A DNA stretch of 24,191 bases from Zoopage sp. CT-All (taxonomy: Eukaryota > Zoopagomycota > Zoopagomycetes > Zoopagales > Zoopagaceae): the NCBI GenBank assembly GCA_004114245.1, contig QZWS01000122.1, positions 1-24,191 on the forward strand, read 5' to 3'. Numbering within the stretch: the first letter of the stretch is position 1; the number at the start of each line of letters is the position of its first letter. A program made the translations under genes and the position numbers. Under the pieces are notes generated by a model, which made no database searches, was not told the origin of the DNA, and saw nothing but the letters and a program-made list of their open reading frames with translations. This document shows positions 18,774-24,191 of this stretch, one piece after another.

Positions 18774-19019
18774 GAGTGTGCGTGTGGCCGCGGAGCTGGT
18801 TCTCCTGCCGCACGCTGTTTGTATCCAACGCAATACCAAGTCTGTGTATTTGATTTTGGCCCTAAGCGTTGATTGGCACAACAGTAGCACACATTGGGCT
18901 ACAGAATAGAGAGTTCACTGCACAGCACTCATGTAATGAAACACTCATCATAGCTACCGTGGAGTCAAAAGTGTATTTGGCATATGTGCTCCTCGGCAGG
19001 CTTCTTGATTTGCTGCGGC

Positions 19020-20414
19020 TTATCTGTGTATAAGCGAGTAGTTCACGAGCATTTTTGCCATTTCTATATAAGTCGCATAGCACTTGCCGGTGGATACCTT
19101 TTTGAGCAGCAACGACAGCGTGTTCGGGTCTAGAACGCCATTGCCTGGGGCAGTCAGGTAATACGGCGAGCTGGAGCACTTGAGAGCACCGTCTAGACTA
19201 ATTGGACACAAGGCCTTAAGTGCAACCTCGAAAAGGAGCTCGTTGTTGGAGAGTGTCCTACTCAATGGCGAACACATTGCCCACATCATATCCGTTAGAT
19301 CCATGCCTGCTACTTTTGCAGTCCTGCTGAGGATGTTGAATTTGTCCACACGCGCGGGATCGTCTACAACTTTTTTGCCGGCATATAGCGAGTCCAGGCC
19401 AGCAATTAGCGCGCCAATTCTTGGAGGCTTAGCGAGACAGGCTTTGGCCCCAAGAGTGGGGTCGAATTTCACTAGATCAGCCTCGAGCAACTCCGGTTTA
19501 AGTTGAAGTAGCACCTCGAGAGGAGGTCTAATTGAGTGGGCATCATAATGTGTCGCCATTGCATCCGCTAGCTTAACCATCAACTTCAAAACACTAGCAA
19601 TGCCAACTTGAGTCACTGATAATTGGCCAGTCAGCACCTGTGGATCAAGCTTCAAGCACATCGCATAGCACAATATCCGAGATACATCATCGTGCGAAAA
19701 TATGATTTCGGGGTGTATAGTGCCACGAAGGTACTTCAAAAACCATTTCAGATCACCATCCCATGTCTCGTCAATTCCAAGGCCACCTTTGAACAGCGCG
19801 GCATTTTGCTTGATGAGCTCATCGACACTGTTGTCTGGAACTGCACGCACCAACTGAAAGAGGCTGTGCGGGTCAGAGATGATAGCAATCCTGATGCCCT
19901 CGGTCGCATGCTCATGGGGCGATGGCGTTGCGAGTTTTACAAGCTTTGTTGCCATATTAGGAGAGCGACGCAACTCGTCGGGACCAACGACTTCAATGAT
20001 GTATTTAAGGGGGATGCCATTTTTATCGGCCAAAGACTCCCTTGCTGCGACATATTGCTGAATCGATGCAATTGGCTTATCCACGCCAAGGCTGTTGAGT
20101 ATGCTTATGAAATTTATACGAAACGTCTCATCGCGGGACTGTTCAACAATAGCATTGGATACTTTGCTGGCTTGGGCGAATGCACCCCGACCCGTTTCTG
20201 GAAGCCAGCTCACCACATCTTCAAGAGTTTCGGGAGGAATGGTAGTGTGGGGATTGATACCTTCAGGCGCGGCATGAGGCTTGGCACCCGGTGGATGGAC
20301 ACTGGGATCAGTGCTGGTTTTCTTGACCGCGGCATCAGGCTTGCCACCTGATGCACGTGTGTTGGGAGCAAATGCAACGAGAGCAACGAGGACGAATATA
20401 GACAGATATTTCAT
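19020..20414 (-). CDS. Predicted secreted protein with an F-box-like segment
   Basis: An uninterrupted 464-residue ORF. The signal peptide is clear (MKYLSIFVLVALVAFAP, likely cleavage after TRA at 19-21). Residues 22-60 are Pro/Lys-rich and contain a roughly 20-residue duplication (GGKPDAAVKKTSTDPSVHPP and GAKPHAAPEGINPHTTIPP). Residues 59-98 resemble an F-box (IPPETLEDVVSWLPETG, then AFAQASKVSNAIVEQSRDE). The remaining 365 residues look alpha-helical, with about eight Cys, and match no family I know. F-box domains recruit SCF ubiquitin ligases inside cells, so one behind a signal peptide is unexpected. GC content is visibly lower than in the housekeeping genes. The start lies about 150 bp from the AT-rich island. 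The F-box reading is weak similarity by eye. Confidence 0.6.
   Translation of the reverse strand: MKYLSIFVLVALVAFAPNTRASGGKPDAAVKKTSTDPSVHPPGAKPHAAPEGINPHTTIPPETLEDVVSWLPETGRGAFAQASKVSNAIVEQSRDETFRINFISILNSLGVDKPIASIQQYVAARESLADKNGIPLKYIIEVVGPDELRRSPNMATKLVKLATPSPHEHATEGIRIAIISDPHSLFQLVRAVPDNSVDELIKQNAALFKGGLGIDETWDGDLKWFLKYLRGTIHPEIIFSHDDVSRILCYAMCLKLDPQVLTGQLSVTQVGIASVLKLMVKLADAMATHYDAHSIRPPLEVLLQLKPELLEADLVKFDPTLGAKACLAKPPRIGALIAGLDSLYAGKKVVDDPARVDKFNILSRTAKVAGMDLTDMMWAMCSPLSRTLSNNELLFEVALKALCPISLDGALKCSSSPYYLTAPGNGVLDPNTLSLLLKKVSTGKCYATYIEMAKMLVNYSLIHR
20269..20352. repeat. 60-bp in-frame duplication in the secreted F-box-like gene
   Basis: CGCGGCATGAGGCTTGGCAC near 20269 recurs as CGCGGCATCAGGCTTGCCAC about 60 bases further on. 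The two encode the paired GKPDAA and AKPHAA stretches in the Pro-rich linker of the secreted protein. Confidence 0.7.
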
Positions 20415-20568
20415 ATTTTAACAAGGATTTCTGAGAGGTTTGATGGGTAGAGCAGGGAAGCAGGGGGGTTGGAAGCAAAATTGGGTACCAGAGGCCCCAG
20501 GCCCTGTCTCGGCTGCTTTTTTTCAGTCTACTCGCCGCTTGCTCCTTGGCTGCCCCACCCTATCCATT

Positions 20569-20719
20569 TGTTAAAATACAGGGTGATTGATCAAGATTAT
20601 TAAGATGTAGGGCAGGAAAATGTAGTGGAAGAAAGTATTTGTTTACAAGGTCATGTAGCCATAACAGTATCTTATACTACTTAATGGCACTATTCAAAGA
20701 GTAGCTGCCATATCCCAAC
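20569..20719 (-). repeat. Interspersed repeat B, copy 2 (shorter, inverted)
   Basis: The reverse complement of this stretch matches 4281-4340 and 4482-4564 in the first island, and lacks the 141 bases between them. Similarity stops at about 20569, next to the promoter region of the secreted F-box-like gene. Confidence 0.75.
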
Positions 20720-20898
20720 ACCAACCACCTTGGGCCTTGTAGTACAGGTATACTGGTATTGACCTAGATAGGTAAATTTTAATAAAGAGGGCAGCTATGC
20801 TAGTTTTTAGAGGCTAATTGCTTACTAAATTCACTCTAACAGCCTTCTAGAATTATCACTGTAATGACTGCTATCATATTGGGTAATATATCAGCAGA

Positions 20899-20954
20899 TA
20901 TAGCTACTTACATTCTAAAAATAGAATGCAAATCTTGAATCTAACTTGTTTATC
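20899..20954 (+). repeat. Interspersed repeat A, copy 2
   Basis: Same-strand match to 4114-4170, including the ATTCTA-N4-TAGAAT inverted pair. Its orientation relative to repeat B is opposite to that in the first island, so A and B are probably separate units or have been rearranged. Confidence 0.65.
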
Positions 20955-21068
20955 ATTGTCATCCTCATATGCTGGAGTGCACAAGGATTAATTGGGAGGC
21001 CGGGATTGGAGAAGAATGCAGACAGATGTCAGTGGGATGCAGTGTATTTTGTTATCTGTCTGTTTGTT

Positions 21069-21240
21069 TGTGATTTTGCTTGTCTAAAAAGTGACTACTG
21101 ACTAGGTGGGTATTACGCCGCCCAGGCCTGGAGGCCCAGGGGTAGGCAGGATGTCAGGGATGTAAGAGGAGGGCAGTATAAAATGTGTTGATTGCACAAA
21201 AAAGACACTAGACTGCTCTACTAGGGATACTATTATAACA
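21069..21240 (+). promoter_or_regulatory. TATA-bearing LTR-like segment
   Basis: This stretch has the same outline as 4709-4893: it opens with TGTGAT, has AGTATAAAA about two thirds along (21175-21183) and closes with ATAACA. The interiors are not clearly alignable and no target-site duplication is seen. It may be a solo LTR or an orphan promoter; weak evidence. Confidence 0.25.
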
Positions 21241-21738
21241 GTAGGCACCACAATCATAACTATTGTATAAGCAGGGACAGAAAAAGACTACTAACTACAA
21301 CTTCCTGCCAGTATTTTACTATGCTATCTTATATGGCATAATATAATTTAGTACATTATAGAGTAAATAATATAGAATAGATACAGAATAATGATGTCAA
21401 AATGTATAAGTTATCATATTTTTCATTATACCAATCACTAAACACTACAGTACTATACCTTCTCAAGCCAAGTGACTTGGTACTAGCATAGCTTTACTGG
21501 CTTAACTTTGCAGATCTAATGGGATACAGTGTGTCACAGTAAATTTAACCGTAGTAATTGCCCTCAGTCCCAATTTTCTCCCTATCTTCTTCTGTAATTT
21601 TCAAGAAAATTACTTGCTAATACCTATGCTTTTTACAGGTCCATAATCTATTATTTAGATAGTATATAATTTTCCACTAGCCAAAGCTTTTATAAATACT
21701 TACTAGTACTAATTCCAATAAATAGAATATTCAGCTAC

Positions 21739-23088
21739 TTATTCAAGTTCTACTGATTCTATAGGATTGGCCAAAGCAGGTAATATAAATTGCTCAATTT
21801 CTTGAATTTGTACTTGTTCAATTAAGGTTCTAATAAATTCTTCACCCCATGTCTTTAAGCAAGTTGCACATCGCAATCGAAATCGACTAATTCCTCCTAC
21901 TTTATGCCAATTTGTTGGATCCTTGTGGCATCTAGGACATTTCAATAATACTTTATACTGCTCAAAAAGTACTTTAATTGATGGCTTTTTAGGCTTTGGT
22001 GTAGGATCTCTGGGTAGCCACCAGGCTTTATTAAATGTTACTACTGGTATTTTTTGCAAATACCATCCAGGGTTAAATCCAAAAGCATTTAGCACATCTC
22101 GAAATTGAGCTTGTTCTTTTTGCATGCATTCCCTTCCATTAGCACCTCCAATAAATAATAGCCTTAGTGCACCTTCCATTACTTGTTCCAGATTTAACTG
22201 ATAAGCTTCTACTGAAATAGAATAGATTGGAATACCAAGCCACTCAGGCACTTGTTCAAAGTCTAAAGCATTCATATTTGCAATAGCCTGCTCAATACTT
22301 GGGCACCTCCATCTGCCTTCAATTCTTAATCCTGTTAGCCTTTGAGTCATATATTTAGAATCAAGAAGCCAGTCTTTTAGGCCATTTAATGCTGCTTGAC
22401 GCTTTTGAAGTGCACCATTTAGCCTAGGATCTTTTAAGGACAAGGCTGGATGATAGGCTTTCAAAGAATATACTAGCCGAGGATAAATTTTAAACTTGCC
22501 ATTTCCAACTTTTAATTTAACTGAGCCAAATCCTTGACCCAAAGGTCCCAACATTACATAAGTAACTGCTTCAGAACCAGCAATAACCTTCATTAATGGA
22601 ATTCCCTCAGTATCAATATTTAGGCCAATATCAAATATATTTTTACCAGCTAAAGGATGATTTGCCCAAAGAGAGTCATAAGCTCTATATTCCTGCCATG
22701 AAGCCTTCATACCATAATTGATTAATCGCAAATCTGCAATATTTAGGTCTGCTAAAGCACTTAATAGATTAGAAAGGACAATACAGTGATGTCCAGTAAT
22801 TGCAGCATTAGAACTATCATTACTTCTCACTTGTATTTTATACTTATTATGTAATATATCAGCCAATTCCTGCTTAATTCCTAGTCTAGGAGCTATTTTT
22901 AGAACAAATGGAAGGCTTACTATATTAATCCATTTATCAAATTCAGGCAAATCCTTCACAGGAGAAGAGGGCCCTGCAAGCCAGATGGGCAGTATTCCTG
23001 GATACATTACAGCCAAGTTATTACAGCTAATGAATACTGCCATCCAATCCACATCATACTTAGCTGCTGCAAGTAGTTCACTATTCAT
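21739..23088 (-). CDS. Unrecognised 449-residue protein with C-terminal zinc ribbon, in AT-rich island
   Basis: A complete ATG-to-stop ORF in AT-rich, CpG-poor DNA (about seven CpG in 1,350 bases), with composition unlike the neighbouring genes. It has no signal peptide or membrane segment. The N-terminal half contains WMAVFISCNNLAVMYPG and IFDIGLNIDTEGIPLMKVI. The middle has GLKDWLLDSKYMTQRLTGLR followed by IEGRWRCPSIEQAIA. A Lys/Pro linker (RDPTPKPKKPS) precedes a CX2C...CX2C zinc ribbon (CPRC and CATC, 21 residues apart, about 392-418) and an acidic Gln/Glu/Leu tail. I do not recognise the family. An intact long frame inside decayed DNA suggests a recent or maintained mobile-element gene, for example an accessory or DNA-binding protein. 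It could also be a host gene trapped in the island. No terminal inverted repeats flanking it were found. Confidence 0.6.
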   Translation of the reverse strand: MNSELLAAAKYDVDWMAVFISCNNLAVMYPGILPIWLAGPSSPVKDLPEFDKWINIVSLPFVLKIAPRLGIKQELADILHNKYKIQVRSNDSSNAAITGHHCIVLSNLLSALADLNIADLRLINYGMKASWQEYRAYDSLWANHPLAGKNIFDIGLNIDTEGIPLMKVIAGSEAVTYVMLGPLGQGFGSVKLKVGNGKFKIYPRLVYSLKAYHPALSLKDPRLNGALQKRQAALNGLKDWLLDSKYMTQRLTGLRIEGRWRCPSIEQAIANMNALDFEQVPEWLGIPIYSISVEAYQLNLEQVMEGALRLLFIGGANGRECMQKEQAQFRDVLNAFGFNPGWYLQKIPVVTFNKAWWLPRDPTPKPKKPSIKVLFEQYKVLLKCPRCHKDPTNWHKVGGISRFRLRCATCLKTWGEEFIRTLIEQVQIQEIEQFILPALANPIESVELE

Positions 23089-23131
23089 GTTATGTGCTAA
23101 TGATCAGTGTTAAATGCAAACTATAATGTGG

Positions 23132-23159
23132 GGCCCCTCTTGAGTTATCAACAGGGGCC
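23132..23159. repeat. Hairpin GGCCCCT-N14-AGGGGCC
   Basis: A perfect 7-bp GC stem with a 14-nt AT-rich loop, 44 bp upstream of the start of the 449-residue ORF. In AT-rich DNA such a GC-pure stem stands out. It could be a cruciform or protein-binding site in that gene's promoter, or a transposon end. Confidence 0.5.
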
Positions 23160-23208
23160 TTAGCCATAGTCTCAAATTTGCTTTATTTAGTAAGTAAAAT
23201 TTAATCTG

Positions 23209-23292
23209 TCAGCTAGCTGAAAACTGGGCAATTGATAGCCAATCTACTAGTAGGCAGCTAGCCAAAATTTGGCCTACCCAGCCATTTTCAGG
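23209..23292. repeat. Nested palindrome cluster
   Basis: Within 84 bases lie the perfect palindromes TCAGCTAGCTGA (23209-23220), CTACTAGTAG (23244-23253) and GCCAAA-A-TTTGGC, plus the pair GTAGGC...GCCTAC. An outer imperfect inverted repeat pairs CTGAAAACTGGG (23217-23228) with CCCAGCCATTTTCAG (23277-23291). It resembles a small foldback or MITE-like element. Confidence 0.55.
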
Positions 23293-23762
23293 CCAAGTAT
23301 TTTAGGTTAGGTTTAGCTGTCTACCTCTCCCAAGGTACCTATGGCAGGCTCCCAGTAGTGCTTACACCTAGGCATTAGTAAGTGGATCTTGATATTGTAT
23401 TCAGCCCCCAATTATGGGACTTTAATTTTCTCATATTTGCTGGTAAGACAGTGGCCAAGACAGCAGCTCATACCAGCTTATCAGTTAGGTATGTATGCAT
23501 TCAATTATAGTGGGGCCCAGCAGAGTGTTTAAGGCCAAATAGAAGAAATGTGATAAAGTTTATTCTAGTCCTTTATACACAATATTTTGCCCTTATAGCC
23601 AGAGCTTTCTTTCCACTATTCTATTATTCAATTCTATTTATAAGATTCTTTTCCATAAATATTAAGATAAAGCCCAGCTTCTCTAAGGAGCAATACCTGC
23701 ATTGCCAAATTGTACATAATAAACTTTCAGTCTCAATTATAAAAACTTTTCAATTTTTAATG

Positions 23763-23855
23763 CAAATGCTCCCAATTTTTTCCACATTCCGCACAACGTA
23801 CAAGGCTATAGAGCCATGCCAATTTCCAAGAAAAGCCCAGGTGATGGAAAGAATA
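23763..23855 (-). pseudogene. Fragment resembling the zinc-ribbon end of the 449-residue protein
   Basis: On the minus strand one frame reads WLYSLVRCAECGKNWEHLH and then stops. RCAECGKNW parallels RCATCLKTW in the zinc ribbon at 21739-23088 (C, A, C, K and W shared). The first CX2C of the ribbon would fall where the LTR-like element begins at about 23856. This would fit an old related gene cut by that insertion. The match is short and CX2C motifs are common, so chance remains possible. Confidence 0.25.
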
Positions 23856-23868
23856 TGTAATGTAATGT

Positions 23869-23891
23869 GGGGTGGGGTGGGTAAGAAGGGG
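23869..23891 (+). other. G-quadruplex motif
   Basis: GGGG-T-GGGG-T-GGG-TAAGAA-GGGG fits the canonical G3+N1-7 pattern. It lies within the LTR-like segment on the strand opposite to the element's own. Confidence 0.7.
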
Positions 23892-24072
23892 ATGGTGGTG
23901 GATAGAGTGGGGTGGTACATCTTAACTCAAAGGGAACCCAATAGGAGGTAGTAGGAGATAATAGGATTTATTATGATCAACACTGGTGTTGACAAGACAA
24001 GACAAGGAGAAAAGAGACTGTGACATTCCGTTAGCTAACGGATTCCAACCCCCCCACCTCCGCTTTGCTCCT

Positions 24073-24106
24073 ACGCCCTCCCTCGCCTCTCGCCTCTCGC
24101 CTCTCT
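24073..24106. repeat. CGCCTCT 7-bp microsatellite
   Basis: A pyrimidine-rich tandem of about three to four CGCCTCT units in the GC-richer terminal 140 bases. On the minus strand it encodes the (G)ERR/EA-rich part of the frame that precedes the purine tract. Confidence 0.6.
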
Positions 24107-24191
24107 CATGAGCAGAACTCATGTTTTTGGATAGATCAGATGCTAATGTATTTGTAGATACCAATTCTGACCCCTGTGCTGCAGTTGAGGC

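Larger units (their letters stand above)
20415..21738. other. Gene-free region leading into the second AT-rich, CpG-poor island
   Basis: 20415-20560 is the GC-richer 5' flank of the secreted gene, with a poly-T tract. From about 20560 the DNA is AT-rich and CpG-poor (about four CpG in 1,180 bases). It holds repeat B copy 2, repeat A copy 2, a TATA-bearing LTR-like segment (about 21069-21240), a CCAGGCCTGG palindrome (about 21122) and a CCAAGT-G-ACTTGG palindrome (21468-21480). I see no convincing gene. Confidence 0.65.
23089..23855. other. AT-rich, CpG-poor region with clustered palindromes, no clear gene
   Basis: 767 bases with only two CpG. It contains a hairpin at 23132-23159, a nested palindrome cluster at 23209-23292, and the motif TATAATGTGGGGCCC near 23123 echoed as TATAGTGGGGCCC near 23505. 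On the minus strand near 23760-23855 there is a short zinc-ribbon-like fragment. An AT-rich open frame on the plus strand (from about 23550) lacks a good ATG and shows no protein features. Confidence 0.55.
23856..24191 (-). mobile_element. 3' end of a probable LTR retroelement (continues beyond window)
   Basis: Read on the minus strand: a short open frame enters from outside the window, followed by a purine-rich tract (about 24049-24062, GGAGGTGGGGGGG). Then comes a roughly 192-bp stretch (24047 to 23856) that begins TGGAATCC and ends ATTACA, giving TG...CA ends. Inside it are a 16-bp palindrome TCCGTTAGCTAACGGA (24027-24042), a TCAACAC-TG-GTGTTGA inverted pair (23977-23992) and an AATAAA signal (rc of 23967-23972). 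A purine tract directly before a TG...CA segment is the layout of a 3' LTR. The superfamily cannot be assigned and the second LTR is out of view. Age unknown; the body is not seen, so intactness cannot be judged. Confidence 0.4.

Noticed and set aside
23550-23951. 133-codon plus-strand frame in the second island
   Set aside because: It begins without an ATG, is Phe/Ile/Leu-rich as expected from AT-rich DNA, and runs into the LTR-like element.
1-24191. tRNA, 5S or other structured RNA genes
   Set aside because: I looked for T-loop (GGTTCGAATCC-type) and paired arms on both strands and saw none that fold convincingly. A covariance-model scan would be decisive.

Overview
This window looks like nuclear DNA of a filamentous or early-diverging fungus. 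It carries nuclear-type genes for the 49 kDa subunit of complex I, NIPSNAP, RPB2, METTL5, PPIL4, a TRF4-class nucleotidyltransferase and a seven-helix RGS protein. Coding regions are GC-rich. The introns that can be placed by homology are only 41-54 nt with GT...AG ends, and genes are closely packed. A zygomycete-grade fungus such as Kickxellomycotina/Zoopagomycota is my best guess, but no marker here proves it.

Layout. 1-1100: 3' part of a Ser/Pro-rich CCHC zinc-knuckle protein (+). 1555-2976: TRF4/Cid14-type polymerase (-). 3093-3716: small predicted secreted protein (-). 3842-4905: AT-rich, almost CpG-free island with repeat remnants. 4934-6325: NDUFS2 (+). 6571-7467: NIPSNAP (+). 7800-8384: secreted Ala/Glu/Arg/Gln repeat protein (-). 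8385-8891: divergent promoter with a 16-bp tandem array. 8892-12684: RPB2 (+, two introns). 12638-14012: SETD4/LSMT-like SET-domain methyltransferase (-, at least four introns), whose end overlaps RPB2 tail to tail. 14177-15078: METTL5 (+, five introns). 15239-16474: PPIL4 (+). 16723-18773: 7TM-RGS protein (+, one intron). 19020-20414: predicted secreted protein with an F-box-like segment (-). 20560-24000: second AT-rich, CpG-poor island, with an intact 449-codon zinc-ribbon ORF (-) of unrecognised family, palindrome clusters and, at the right edge, the 3' end of a probable LTR element (-) that runs out of the window.

How it works together. The GC-rich blocks are housekeeping genes for transcription (RPB2), RNA 3'-end processing or decay (TRF4), rRNA methylation (METTL5), the spliceosome (PPIL4), mitochondria (NDUFS2, NIPSNAP) and signalling (7TM-RGS). 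They show no operon logic, but several neighbours share short divergent promoters or overlapping ends. The two AT islands share diverged copies of the same unclassified repeat and have lost nearly all CpG, which suggests cytosine-methylation decay of mobile DNA. Two of the three predicted secreted proteins lie directly beside these islands, an arrangement known from effector genes of parasitic fungi. Exon structures were derived by reading conserved protein motifs across frames, with no transcript evidence; function calls rest on motif recognition without database searches.
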